DNA of 64,000 bases. Source: Cephalotrichum gorgonifer. Lineage: Eukaryota; Ascomycota; Sordariomycetes; Microascales; Microascaceae. The notes under the pieces were generated by a model. It saw only the letters and a list, made by a program, of their open reading frames with translations, ran no database searches and had not been told where the DNA came from. Position 1 is the stretch's first letter, and the number at the start of each line of letters is the position of its first letter. The translations under genes were made by a program, and so were the position numbers. Of this stretch, positions 11,130 to 22,007 are shown in pieces. The DNA is taken from the NCBI GenBank assembly GCA_900312665.1, contig ONZQ02000010.1, positions 372,001 through 436,000 of the forward strand. The letters are read 5' to 3'.

Positions 11130-12038
11130 ATGCATCTCTCCTCACTCTCCGCCCTCATGGGCTTCGCCCTGGCCGCGTCCGCGCAGAAAATCAAGTTCCG
11201 TGAGCAATACCCCGCTGTTACCGCTCCCACGTCCTCCTGTCTTGACCCAATCCCGGGGTCCACGTCCAGATGGGCACTAACCTTTCCCCTCCTCTCAAGT
11301 CCCCCTCGGCGACTCAATCACCGAGATCACCTGCTGGCGCGCCCTCGTCTGGGACCAGCTCGCCGCCGAGGGCCTCACCGACGACATCGACTTCGTCGGC
11401 TCCATGACCAACAACCCGCAGGGCTGCACCTCGGCCACGGGCAACTTCGACACCGGCCACGAGGGCCATTCCGGCTGGCAGTCCGTGAACATCGCGAACC
11501 AGTACATCACCGGGTGGGCGGCGGACTCGGCGCCCGACATCGTGAACTTCATGCTGGGCACGAACGACGTCGTCGGCGGGAGGACGCTGGAGCAGATCAT
11601 TGCGTCGTATGACACCATCGTCGAGGCGCTGAGAGTCGTGAACCCCAAGGTCAAGATCATTGTACGTTTCCCCATTGTTTCCTCCTTTCCTCCCTACTTC
11701 GCTTCACCCGCTCCCTACCGGGGAAGGGGGGACTCCATGATCATGGAGTTCGACAACGGCTAACAGTTCGCCACAAAAAGATCGACAAGGTCATCCCCCT
11801 CTCCTTCTCCAACGCCCCCATCAAGGCCATCAACGCCGCCATCCCCGCCTGGGCCGAGCGCCAAAACACCGCCGACTCTCCCGTCGTCATTGCCGACTGC
11901 TCCGACGAAAACGGCTTCACCACCGGCATGCTGAGGGACGGCGTCCACCCCAACGCTGCGGGCGACGAGATCATCGCGTCCGAGGTCGGCCCGCTGCTGA
12001 TCCAGTTCGTCAAGGATCTGATCGCTGAGAGGGGTTGA
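11130..12038 (+). CDS. Secreted SGNH/GDSL esterase (CE3-like)
   Basis: Three exons: 11130-11199, 11300-11661 and 11781-12038, giving 229 residues. Residues 1-18 form a signal peptide ending near ASA-Q. Block I is LPLGDSIT with the nucleophile at Ser29. A GTND block (MLGTNDV) lies mid-protein. The terminal DGVHPN block gives Asp197 and His200 of the triad. Length and motifs fit small fungal carbohydrate esterases of the SGNH fold such as acetylxylan esterases of family CE3; deacetylation of plant cell-wall polymers is the likely but unproven role. The second intron is tricky: the first AG after the branch site (11765-11766) puts the protein out of frame, whereas 11779-11780 restores KIIIDKVIPLSF. 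An alternative with donor 11666 and acceptor 11766 also stays open but reads less like the family. Confidence 0.85.
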
Positions 12039-12662
12039 TTGGGTGTTAGTTAAAGAACTGAAGGGGGAGGGGGAGGTGGAAGCGGGTGGGCGGATCGAGC
12101 GCGAAAAGGGACTTCGGGGAGGGAAGGGGACTGAGTGACGTAAGATGTCGTTTGCACGTGAGCCCTGTGCGACTGTTATCCTGGCCTTGTATATATGATT
12201 TACTTTCTCTGTAAGATAGCTTCTGGCATCAAAGAGAAAACCGCAAGTATTCGAACAGTTTTGTCTCGCTTGCAACACATTCTTCACGGCCGAGTTTCGG
12301 AAAGAAGTAAACCTCCTGACCCCCTTTTCCCCCTTCCACCCCCCCAGCTTTTGTTCTGCGGGAAAGAGTAAAACAGAAATAAGGCATCGGGCATCGATCA
12401 CTTTAAATCCACCCCATGCGATGGACCTGGGATAGGCCATACAGCAAGAGACAGGCACATACAGTCTAGAGCCTAGCTGGAGGTGTAGCATTGTGCAACA
12501 ATTTCAATTCTGCTTCGACCCCTCCCCCACTATATAATATGTACAAGCTTGAACAGTAAAACACCCTAGTCGCCAGAGAAGAAGATACAAGCATAGCTTT
12601 GAAGCTCGTTCAGTGGCTTCTGGGAAACACACTGCCAGCTTGGATTTAGGGAGAGTAGCGGC
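12039..12662. other. Convergent intergenic region
   Basis: The 3' ends of the esterase (plus) and the PVEEA-repeat gene (minus) meet here. An open minus-strand frame covering about 11760-12491 runs antisense into the esterase and is not supported as a gene. Confidence 0.5.
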
Positions 12663-13609
12663 TTACTCCTCGTCTTCCTCGACGGGGGCCTCCTCGACCG
12701 GGGCCTCTTCGACGGGGGCCTCTTCGACGGGAGTCTCTTCGACGGGAGTCTCTTCGACCGGGGCCTCTTCGACGGGGGCCTCTTCGACGGGGGCCTCTTC
12801 GACGGGGGCCTCTTCGACGGGGGCCTCCTCGACCGGGGCCTCTTCGNNNNNNNNNNNNNNNNNNNNNNNNNNNNNNNNNNNNNNNNNNNNNNNNNNNNNN
12901 NNNNNNNNNNNCGGGAGTCTCTTCGACGGGAGTCTCTTCGACGGGGCCTCTTCGACGGGAGTCTCTTCGACGGGAGTCTCTTCGACCGGGGCCTCTTCGA
13001 CGGGGGCCTCTTCGACGGGGGCCTCTTCGACGGGGGCCTCCTCGACCGGGGCCTCTTCGACGGGGGCCTCTTCGACCGGGGCCTCCTCGACGGGAGTCTC
13101 AGGCTCAGGAGTCGGCACCGTAACGGGAGGGAACACGGGAGGGGGCCCAGAGGGAACCGGCATGCAGATGTACAACGGCGGCGCATCGTCACCCGGGACA
13201 GGGAACGTCGGGAAGCCAGGCACGGGGGGCAGGGGCACCGGAGTGGGGGCTTGTGGCGCAGAGTATTAGTATAAGCATAGGGGTACGGCTACATGTAAGA
13301 ACTCCGTCTTTGACCTTCACTCGAAGAGGGAGAAACAAGGGGGGCGGGGGAAGGGGGGGCATGGACGGAGTGGAACGCACCAGCTTCCTCTACGGGAGGC
13401 TCCTCAGGGGCGGGTTCCTCAACGGGGACCTCAGAGACGGGTTCCTCGACGGGGACCTCCGGAGCGGGCTCCTCGACGGGGACCTCGGGGGCGGGCTCCT
13501 CGGCCGGGACCTCAGGGGCGGTCTCATCATCCTGGCGGCGGATGAGAGAGGGCCGGGCGACGGCGAAGGCCGAGAGGTAGAGAGTGACGAGGTAGAGCTT
13601 CTTGACCAT
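12663..13609 (-). CDS. Secreted PVEEA/PEVPVEE-repeat low-complexity protein (contains assembly gap)
   Basis: Two exons on the minus strand, 13609-13381 and 13249-12663, joined in phase 1. The N-terminus MVKKLYLVTLYLSAFAVA is a signal peptide, followed by RPSLIRR, a possible Kex2-type site. Residues after that are PEVPVEEP units. The second exon starts with a Pro-rich segment (PLPPVPGFPTFPVPG) and then runs into dozens of PVEEA/PVEET pentapeptides, ending EEDEE. The result is a very acidic, extended secreted or wall-associated protein; no enzymatic domain is seen. A 65-N gap (12847-12911) interrupts the repeat, and one unit at about 12941-12955 is 14 bases long, which breaks the frame just beside the gap. 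That is more likely a sequencing error in the repeat than a real lesion, because the pentapeptide frame is correct on both sides. Confidence 0.75.
12676..13105 (-). repeat. 15-bp coding minisatellite (PVEEA/PVEET) with N gap
   Basis: The unit on the plus strand is CGACGGGGGCCTCTT, with variants ending in AGTCTCTT and with a CGACCGGGG form. Each unit encodes one pentapeptide on the minus strand. Copies lie on both sides of the unresolved 12847-12911 stretch. True copy number cannot be read from this assembly. Confidence 0.95.
12847..12911. other. Assembly gap (65 N)
   Basis: Sixty-five consecutive N bases lie inside the 15-bp repeat, a typical place for short-read assembly to fail. The gap length is probably an estimate. 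Confidence 0.99.
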
Positions 13610-14168
13610 TTTGAGGTGTGTTCGTGGGTTATCTTGAGGAGACTATGGTATTGAATAGAGGACTGGAGGTGACGACGAGAGGGGGGAGAAGACGGGAAGG
13701 AAGCCCCCGTTTTATACCCGTCCTTCGAGGCTTTCCAGGGGACCAGAGGACGAGAAGGATCATCTGAACATCTTGCCGCGAGTTCAACCCGGGTCTAGAT
13801 ACCTGGCGGTTAGATTGAAAAGAAATGATCTCAAGGCGGCAGTAGATGAACTCGCAGCCCTGTATATGCAGGTACAGGTCACGCCGATGCCATGAATGCC
13901 GGCCGAGGAGGTGAGGTGCGGATAGGCGAGGCAGGGGAAGCTCACCTGTTGAATTGCATATATCGCAGAGGTGCGGGGGTCCTTGATGGACATGATATCG
14001 GCATTTAGGCAATCGGGGTTGTAAAGGGATTTCGATATTGAGAGGCAAGATGTCGTCGTCTGATCGGCTTGGCAGATGGGATGGGAAATGTGTTGTTGCG
14101 ATTCAACCACTCCTCTCCGCTTCGTCTCGGAGACACGATACGGTCACGACAAAGATGCGCGCTTGCAA
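13610..14168. other. Upstream region of the repeat-protein gene
   Basis: This holds the promoter side of the minus-strand PVEEA-repeat gene and the 5' flank of tRNA-Trp. No additional gene is supported. Confidence 0.5.
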
Positions 14169-14259
14169 GGACCCATGGCGCAACGGTAGCGCGTCAGATT
14201 CCAGTTACCATGTAACAGGAATTTCCTGAAGGTTAAGCGTTCAAATCGCTTTGGGTTCA
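14169..14259 (+). tRNA. tRNA-Trp (CCA) with intron
   Basis: The acceptor stem pairs GGACCCA (14169-14175) with TGGGTTC (14252-14258), with one G-T pair, and A14259 is the discriminator. The D arm is GCGC-AACGGTA-GCGC (14178-14192). The T arm is AAGCG-TTCAAAT-CGCTT (14235-14251). The anticodon CCA is at 14201-14203, in the loop TTCCAG. An intron of about 19 nt (near 14205-14223) follows position 37, as is usual for fungal tRNA-Trp. The anticodon stem (14194-14198 with 14225-14229) has one A-C mismatch next to the loop. A T5 tract at 14261-14265 is a Pol III terminator. Confidence 0.88.
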
Positions 14260-15579
14260 GTTTTTACCTTTTTTTCCCCCTGGATTTCTTTTTTCTTCTC
14301 TCTATTTTACCTCCGTTACGGTGGGGCCGGCTGTTATATCACGCCTCAGGTGAGAGAAAGAGAAATGCCGAGAGGTGCAGTGTGATGGAGGGCCACTACT
14401 GGTTCTGCTATTCGGTGGAGCACCTCGTGTTCGGGCTTGATATATAAGTATCCATATATCCATACGAGCGAGGCCCAGCCGCATATACGATCCCGGGGTC
14501 TTTGTGCGTCCGACTTCGCCCGCTAGTCGTTGAGAGTGGGGAATGAAGGGCTCAGGGACGTTGGCCGGGTTTACCCTCCTCCGGCAGCTACCCTCGTCTC
14601 GCCTCTCGACTTTGTTCCTGGTCCGCTTCACATGCCTACCCGGGAAATTGGGTTCCTTTGTCGGGGTAATTAACTAATTGCCGCCATACTAATTACCGAG
14701 GAGGGGGTTAGACCCGGGTCACATCGACCCGATACTGCCCTGAGCAATTTGTTCCCATAGTGCCACGGAAACATATTTCACTAGACATCCATGCACCTCG
14801 AGTCGCTCACCGAAATCCCTCCCCTCCTCGGGCAGAATTCGGCGATCCGCACCCGTGTTTGTTGTATCCTGTCCTGTAGCTTGCCTCTCGGCAGAAGAAC
14901 ATGTATAATAGCCACCGGCTTGGCGAGGTACAAAGTGCCACATCGCAGTCTCCCATTCCCGCACTCTCCCTGGTCCGCCGGGGGGAAAGTGGGAAATGAG
15001 GTCGGGTCGGCGTTCTAGGCGGTGAACTGCCGGTAGTTGAATAATCAAAAGAAAATAAAGTAGAGCGATGATATAATATCCCGCGCAGACCTTTTTATTT
15101 CGTCCTCCGACTACTTTATCCGCTATCACTAACTCGCCCGGTATTTCGCGGGACGGAGGGGAATAACTTCGCTTTGAGGGCGGGGAATCCACAGAGGAGA
15201 TCAGTATTCTGCCGGTTTGGCGAGGTGATAGGACAGCGTCGAACGGTAATTGGGGTCGGTTTGTGGGCGAAGGGTATGTATGATGAGATGTAGGATATGG
15301 GCCAGGAAGGGCGCAGGTGGGAGGGAGGGTCTTTGTTTTCATTCCGCCGGCATGTTCGACTTGTACCAATGATTCTGCCTCGGAGTGGGTTCTGACCCTT
15401 GCACTGGTGGAAGCCACCGAGGGTAGAATCGGTATTTGCGTTGCGAAAGGTATCATTTGAACCAAGTTCACATTTCATATATCTGACCGTAGCGGAGACT
15501 CCCGTACCGCCTACCTTCCATATCACGTCACGCCAGCCTGCCGCCACCGTCCACCTCTCGATTCAAACACGAACCATGT
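14260..15579. other. Intergenic region
   Basis: No gene is supported. A 250-codon minus-strand frame (14719-15471) has no recognisable family, no clear start context and unusual composition; I judge it a chance ORF. Confidence 0.5.
14261..14265 (+). terminator. RNA polymerase III T-tract terminator
   Basis: TTTTT begins two bases after the tRNA discriminator base, with a longer T run at about 14269-14275 as back-up. Confidence 0.7.
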
Positions 15580-16515
15580 TCATAACCGTAACAGCGGCCT
15601 GTCCTCTCCATACTCATCGCCGGTGTCACTCCCGCCCGACCAATCAGGTGTGACGACAACCCAGCGGAGGGTCTCCGACGGCGCTACCGAGGTATCTTCT
15701 CCTCCTATACCCGGGACGCCACTCGCAGAGAGCGGGAGGGGCATATCAAGGCTTGAGTATGGCGGGGGGCCCTCGTGGCTCGGGTAAGTAGGTGGGTCCA
15801 CATCCTGGTTTCGGAGATTGGCGATAAGGATGGCGGTGCGGACGATGGTGTGTATGTAGGACGCACTAGGAGCGAATGTTAGACGGAAGTAACACGATTG
15901 GGCGGGGAGAAATTCGACGGATTCGAACGTAGGATACTCACAAGAGAAGGTTGGAGAGGATGAACGCTATCCACACTATTCCGCAGGGTTCACCAGCTTT
16001 GAAAGTTAAAGAAATGTTAGAAGAGGGGATGAACCATGCGGGTGCGGGGGTAGGAAGGATGGCCCTCTACTTACTCCTCTTGGAGAAGCATTGCACCTGA
16101 GAAGGAGTTAAGAAGAGACCGACGACCGTGAGCATCTGCAGCACGAGGCTGACGGAATCCGCTGTAATGGAAGTGACGAGCGGCCGCCTCGACTTGTATC
16201 CATCTACAGCACAGAACAACGCGGGTACGGTCGTGATCGCGAAAGTCACACCCGTCTATGTCTTGGAATTAGCTAACCTCCCCTCCACTTGCTAGCCACT
16301 CCCAGGCGCCAGCGTTCACCTGCATGTGGGTGTCGTCTTACCACGAGAAGAGAATACCACGGCACAACTAAGGCCCAGCTAGCCAGGAGATAGACGACGA
16401 GGGTGGCGCATTGAGTTATCTTCAAGAGGCGTAGTCTCCGGCGGAGAATGACAGGATCGCGGCGCCTCCTCAGTTTGTCTTTCCTATTCGTGCGGCAACA
16501 GCAACACCCAGCCAT
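15580..16515 (-). CDS. Four-TM membrane protein with Cys-rich N-terminus and PPPY tail
   Basis: Four exons on the minus strand: 16515-16342, 16255-16075, 15996-15942 and 15865-15580, giving 231 residues. It starts MAGCCCC, a run of cysteines suited to palmitoylation, followed by a very basic stretch. Hydrophobic segments lie near residues 35-58 (ATLVVYLLASWALVV), 59-76, 89-110 and 121-143 (GIVWIAFILSNLLLFA). The tetraspan layout resembles MARVEL-like fungal membrane proteins, but I cannot assign a family. The C-terminal tail is soluble and contains PPPYSS, a PPxY motif of the kind bound by WW domains of Rsp5-type ubiquitin ligases. Location at plasma or endosomal membrane is inference. All three splice phases join cleanly. 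Confidence 0.75.
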
Positions 16516-17845
16516 CTTGGGAGAGTACTTCTATGGGGATTTGACTCTACTGTTTATCGAAAGTATGAGGTAGGGTCAAGGTGGGAGGGGTATTTCGTCA
16601 CGTTTGGGACGTGCTGTTGGAGGAGATGAGATGTATTTTCCTGGCTGGTCGGCGTATCCGGTGCTTTAGCAGATTGTGAGAATGTCGACAAGTGTTTGGA
16701 CTATTTCGCAGTCGGCCCAAAGTTGGACTGGTTTGAAATCTATACCCCTCCTGTTGGAAACGCGAGAGGGGTTATCGTCTGTGGATTGATCGCCGTCGGG
16801 GCGGAGCTCTCGTATTTATCGCCATACTTGTACATGTACGCGTCATGTCCCGGAGCTGACTTCAAGGTTGGGCTCATTCATCCTGTGATTCGGCGAGTGT
16901 CAATACTGTGTGTACTTGTCTGTGTCCAGCTTCGCCAAGTCCGCCAATCAAGTCTTACTTCTCGCCCAAGGATGTCTGCACAGGGCTGAGAAGTAACATG
17001 GGGCGCGGAGCAAGGTTCCACCGACCCTTGGAAAACTCCGAGACTACTCGGCCTAAACTGACAGTCTATTTATTAATACTTGTCAAACCAAGCGTCTTTG
17101 ACAGTGTGGGGCGACTTGATGTACGATGGTAACTTAGAACATTCCTACTTATGAGCAAAGACTGACTTGGGCCGCCCCAACAGGGGTGGCCGTGTTGTAG
17201 TCCCGTACAAGCACAAATATATATTAAATAAAGCGACTGTACCTTCCCCTAGAGCGGAATCATGCAAAGGCTGGTCCAGGGGTTGGAGATTGGATTTCGG
17301 AGAGTTGGTTGCCGATGTTCCATGTACGTTGCAATGCCCGCAAACGACCAGCTCGCATCACCGCAGGCTCGCTCCGATCCACGATAAGACGTGAAGATAA
17401 AAGAAAAGGAAGGCAGTATGGCTTGGGCAATGACCTGGCCTCTGCCATCGAGTGTTTACTTCGTCTGCAGAGGGCCTTATTGATTGCTTTTATTTCCCTG
17501 TCTAGAGCCTTCGATCAATTGCTGGGCCGACCATTCTCGCGCCTTCCCTTTCCCCTTCAAACAGACACGTAGAATAGGAAGGAACTCGCCCGCTGGGCCG
17601 ACCGAGAAATTCCAAATGCAGAAGAGAAGAGTTCCTTCCTCTAGACGCAACTCCCAGGAAAGGAAGTCGCGCCGTCCTGTCCATAGCTCCGCACTTGATC
17701 CAGTTTCTTTTCCACGCACCTCGACCCCAGTATCAAAACACTTCCCGCAACCAACCCCTTGCCTCAACTCAACCAAAGATACAGCGGTATTCCCGGAGAT
17801 TCTATCAAGAATACTTCAAACTGAATTGACAATCACCAAGAAATC
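16516..17845. other. Divergent intergenic region
   Basis: This is the shared upstream region of the four-TM gene (minus) and the nuclear protein gene (plus). It includes a 10-bp palindrome GTACATGTAC at 16830-16839. The plus frame at 16696-16989 has no family features. Confidence 0.5.
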
Positions 17846-18499
17846 ATGGCTACCAACGGGAAAAGCGAGTACGAGGAGGACTACTTCCAGGTCACAACCC
17901 CCCCTCCCGCTACCCCCAGCCCCAAGAAGAAGCGCGTCCCAGCCGCTCCCTCCGCGGCTACTGGCGACGGCGCCGGCAACGAGAGCGCCGGAGCAGTTTC
18001 CAACGCTGAGGCTCGTCTTCTTATCGAGATGCTTTTGTCTAGCGGCCCCGCCAAGTTCAACTGGGCTGCCATCTCCGACAAGCTCGAGCTCCCCTCTGCC
18101 GGCGCCACGCATGTCCCCCCTTCGTCCCCCAATGCCCATTGCCTACAAGTACCGCAAGAGTGAGCCGCTAACTTCCAAACCAACTCCTTAGTGCGAAGCG
18201 CGCTGAACGCCTCCTCAAGCGATTCGATCTGAAGATGAGCGATATTTCCGGTGGCAACACCCGCAGCCCCAAGAAGAACGAGGACGGCGCCGCCACGCCT
18301 CGAGGCAAGCGCAAGACTGGCGGCGACTCCGAGTCCCCCACCAAGCGCACCAGCAGAGTGCAGGCCTCTGTCAAGAATGAGATCTCTGCCAAGGAGGAGT
18401 ATGACGACGGTAGGTAGCGGCGTTGGGAGTCCATGTGCGCTGGGTAGCTTTACTAACTTTTGAGTAGAGAATGAGGCTGGTGGCGGTGCTGCCATATGA
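17846..18499 (+). CDS. Small nuclear Myb/SANT-like protein with a probable GC-AG intron
   Basis: Three exons: 17846-18108, 18192-18409 and 18468-18499, giving 170 residues. The N-terminus has TPPPATPSPKKKR, a likely nuclear localisation signal. A compact helical segment follows (EARLLIEMLLSSGPAKFNWAAISDKLELPSAGATAKRAERLLKRF), which looks like the Myb/histone-like small proteins common in filamentous fungi. The rest is charged and disordered with SPKK-type motifs. Reading ATAKRAER across the first junction requires a GC donor (AC|GCATGT at 18109). A GT donor at 18160 keeps the same frame but adds 17 residues and leaves only a 32-nt intron, which is very short. DNA or chromatin binding is inferred from composition and fold type. 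Confidence 0.75.
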
Positions 18500-19530
18500 A
18501 TTGCACGGCTTTACCATACGAACTTCAGAGAATCATCAAGAGGTTAGCCCCAGATTTGTTTTAGTTTTAGGGGAATGAAGTCGGAGGTGTGATACATCGC
18601 AGGTGATTTTAACGGAACTGGAACGCCATAGTTCAGGAGAAATGCAAGAGGGTTCATCCACATAGCCTTTTACTCCGGTGATTGATCATTGATTTGAGAT
18701 GCTCTACAATGGGGCATGGTGCAAGTATGATATGTGCACTTGGCACTCACTCGCCACAGCCACAACTCCACGGTGACCAGAAACATGAAATTCCAGGATA
18801 TGAAGTGGGTGGGGCCCGATGAAGCACCAAGGAGAAGCACATTATCAAGGGCCGGAACCTTATCACATAGAGGTTGGAGTCCCACGTCGTGATGGTCTTG
18901 GGATCCTTTCTCGCCGCCTCTATGTCGTATTCACCTTTTGCGCCAGCCCCTTCGCTTCTGGACCGGTATCCTTGGGCCGTAACGAGAAACTTCGTCGTCC
19001 CGGCAGTCCTGTGGTACCGTTCCTGAGCTGCCGGGCAGACTGACCTCCCCTCAGCGTGCGGTGTCCCCCATCCTCCTCGCCGCCGTACCTCACGCCAAAT
19101 GGTTATGCTAGCTGCTCCGGCGGCTGGAGCGGTCCTATACGTCGTGTAGCGCGTCGTGGGCCAATCAATATGTTGACCCAGCCATACAGATATGGCCTTC
19201 CCGCTCGCTTTTGCTTGGCTTGCCAACCAGCGACTCCGCTCCATTCCGCGTATTGTCGCAGACTCGCTCCAAACACGTCACTTAGGTATTAGTGTATAGT
19301 TTAAGTAACATAGAAACACTAGGTAGAGAGAATATTCATTGGGATCATACATGTCTGTACAAGTAGCTTTACAATTGGAGTTTTATACTTTCACAAAGGA
19401 AGAAGCAGGGGACGACGATTTGCCTATCTATTTTTTGTCCGCTGCTTTATGGATACACACGGGATGTAACAGCTGTGCTACTTACAGCCGCCCCACCAGA
19501 AATCTGTAATCCTACACTGACCACTCTAAC
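18500..19530. other. Convergent intergenic region
   Basis: The 3' ends of the nuclear protein gene and the HMG-CoA synthase gene face each other across about 1 kb. The minus frame at 18747-19244 shows no family features. Nothing else is supported. Confidence 0.5.
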
Positions 19531-21067
19531 TCAATTCTTGACCGCATACGTCCTCCTAAATTCGCTGTCGACACCCACTAGATAATAAGCACCCGACTCC
19601 AAGGACTCAATGTCGCCGGCTGGCTTGTAGTCCTTTGCCCCGTAGGCATTCTTTCGAAGGGTACAGGCCTATGATCACCCAGTTAGTAAATGCCCAGATA
19701 TTTACCACCACATGAATTGGCATAACTGGAGTAAGTCTCACCTCTTCGTATTCTTCGGGAGTAGCGACATGCCGGAGGCTAAGGCGGGCCATGAGATCAG
19801 CCTTCTCTACAATGTCGGTAACGTCACCCGTGACGTTGAGCGCGAAGAGAGTGCTGGCGAGGCCGCTCCCGTAGCTAAACAGGCCGATCCTCTTGCCGGT
19901 GGCGGTCTTGGGGTCGATGTTGCTAATTAGGCTGAGAAGAGAGCAGTACAAGCTCGCCGTGTACATGTTCCCGCACAGGCTTGGGGCGGCAATGCACGGC
20001 TCCACCCTATCCTTGAACTGCGCCTTACTCAATGCGACGAAGGTCTTCTCGAGGTCTTTGCTGTACAGGGACTCGTCATAGGTCAAGTTGCAAAGCTCAC
20101 CGGGGACCGAGTCCCATATCGAGGTGTCCTTCGAGCTGAGGTAGTCATTGTAGAGGAGTCGACCGTAGGACTTGCTGACGAGCTTGCAGTTGGGCGTGTG
20201 AAACGCCATGTAGTCGAAGAAGTTGAGGAGACCGCCCTCATCAGGTCCCTGGCCCGACTTTTCAACGCGCTCCCGGAGACGGCCGTAGCACTTGTCCAGA
20301 GCCCCTATGTAGCACCTGAGCGACTCATGTCCGTTGACGAGGGGATACTCCGCCTTGAGATCAGGCTTGTAGAAGTCGTAGGCGTGGGTCATGTAGGTCC
20401 CCCTGACGACCGGATCCACCGACAGCGGGGCATCGGGCCCAATGAGCATGGCTACACATCCGGCGCCGCCGGTCGGTCGGGAGGCCGCCTCCTTGTAAAG
20501 AGCTATATCAGACGCCACAACGATGGCGTCGCGGCCGTCCCATGAGCGCGACTCGACCCAGTTGACGGCGTTGAAGAGCGCGTTAGTTGCTCCGTAGCAC
20601 GCATTCGTGGTGTCGGCGCCCTCCAGGTTCGTGTTGCCCGAGGGTTCGAAGAGCTGCGTGAGGACCGTCTTGACGGACTTTGCCTTGTCGATCAGGGACT
20701 CCGTTCCTACCTCTAGCCGTCCGATGGAGGCTGGGTCGATGTTGTACTTCTTCAGGAGCGAAGAAACAGCCGTGAGGGCGAGGGAGCAGACATCTGTGGA
20801 TCCTGTGTTAGGAGGTTTGTCCCTCATGGATAGGGCATCCAACCATACCTTCCCTGTCGGTACAGAAGTTCATCTGCTTTAGACCGAGCCCGATCGTGTA
20901 CTTCCCAGCAGAAACACCTTGGTGTTTTTCAAATAGGGCTTGATCGAGGCACTTGGGGACTGGGAGTTAGCAATGGTAACGCTTCAAACGGCGTCGCGGC
21001 GGGGACAAACCTGGTTAGGAAAGTAAATTTCCATCGCCTTGATCCCGACGTTCTTAGGATAGGACAT
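19531..21067 (-). CDS. Hydroxymethylglutaryl-CoA synthase
   Basis: Four exons on the minus strand: 21067-21011, 20951-20849, 20793-19742 and 19668-19531, giving 449 residues. The enzyme condenses acetyl-CoA with acetoacetyl-CoA to HMG-CoA, the second step of the mevalonate/ergosterol pathway. Diagnostic sites: Glu81 in RLEVGTES, the acyl-carrying Cys119 in NACYGATNALFNAVNW, the GTYM-HAYDFYKPDL segment, the catalytic His near 250 in MAFHTPNCKLVSKS, and GLFSYGSGLAST. The start MSYPKNVGIKAMEIYFPNQ fits the family. The first intron skips an AG after the branch site; only the later AG (20953-20952) gives the conserved CLDQ-x-LFEKHQGVSAGKYT. Several positions differ from the usual fungal sequence (DIALYKEAASRPTGG, a divergent C-terminus), so this may be a second paralogue and not the main ERG13. 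Confidence 0.92.
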
Positions 21068-22007
21068 TGTGGCTGTCAAAGGACTGGTTTACGCCAACAA
21101 AGTTGAAATTGAGAGGTGAGGATACGTGAAGGAAGGAAGAGGTCCAAGATAGCTGATGATCAACAACTAAAGGAGTGAAATAGGGGGTTCCAGAACCTCT
21201 ATTTATACTTCAATCATCGCGAAGGTAATCCCAACATGTTGGCCAAATATCTCAACGCGTCAAGCCGTGATATCGAGCGCCAAGATCCGTAGGACCCACA
21301 CCGGACGGTTAGCACGGCTAACACGGGCCCGCGAGTTAGGCAGCCGAATTTCTCCCCCGGGCTCCGGTGCACAGCCCCGTGGACCCACCGTTAATGGACG
21401 GGAACTTCAACTGCTAATCTGTCTGTCTAATGTTTCAGCTCAGGTGAACCGAAGACCGTAATTTCGAGCCACGCGTCAGCTCAGCTTATTTGGACATCGA
21501 CGCTACGTCCTCTCTCTTGGCGAACCTTATCGATGGGGGGTCCAGGCAGCCATTTCTGTTACCCCGGCCGATCTGTGAAGGGCTGCTGGGCCTCGTCCCC
21601 CGGGTTGTTCCGCTGGTGCTAGCCAGAATAGGGAATTAGCTCATGGTGTTCGGCCCAATAGTAATGACGGAGTGGCAGAAGCGAAACTTGCCCTTGGTGA
21701 GCACATCGTTATTAGTTACCCGTCTTATTCAGTCTTGACAACGTGCATGCAATAACACATATGCCGAGAAGGGGAGATATTCTCCTTTGGTACGTCCTCC
21801 GTTGTAGTAATATTCGTGCCGAATATCTCCTATGTGAATTATACTCTGGATTTCTAAACGCCAACATAGTAATACTTATGTAGGTACGTACCCTCGCCCA
21901 ATAATGTAAACAAACCTTCATATTGGTGTGATACAGCAGGATGTCGTGACACATAGACTTCTCCCAATAGTGAACCTGCCATCTAATACCACCAGAGAGG
22001 AGTTTTG
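21068..22007. other. Divergent intergenic region
   Basis: This is the upstream region shared by the HMG-CoA synthase gene (minus) and the unknown gene at 22008 (plus). No further gene is supported. Confidence 0.5.

Noticed and set aside
11760..12491. 243-codon minus-strand frame antisense to the GDSL esterase
   Set aside because: It is the complement of the well-supported exon carrying the DGVHPN catalytic block.
12676..13105. CRISPR-like regular array
   Set aside because: Units are contiguous 15-mers with no spacers and encode a pentapeptide; the genome is eukaryotic.
12613..13269. Long open frames on the plus strand and in other minus frames through the 15-bp repeat (STGASSTG and RPPSK-type proteins)
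   Set aside because: A 15-bp repeat without stops is open in most frames. Only the PVEEA frame joins by a proper intron to a signal-peptide exon.
14719..15471. 250-codon minus-strand frame
   Set aside because: No family features, no introns or start context, composition unlike neighbouring genes; judged chance.
16696..16989. 97-codon plus-strand frame with a hydrophobic middle
   Set aside because: No start context or continuation by splicing; the hydrophobic stretch is short and unconserved in appearance.
17484..18191. 235-codon plus-strand frame overlapping the small nuclear protein gene
   Set aside because: It is a shadow frame: the 17846 frame carries the basic motif, correct splicing and a family-like helical segment.
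18747..19244. 165-codon minus-strand frame in the convergent gap
   Set aside because: No recognisable domain and no partner exons.
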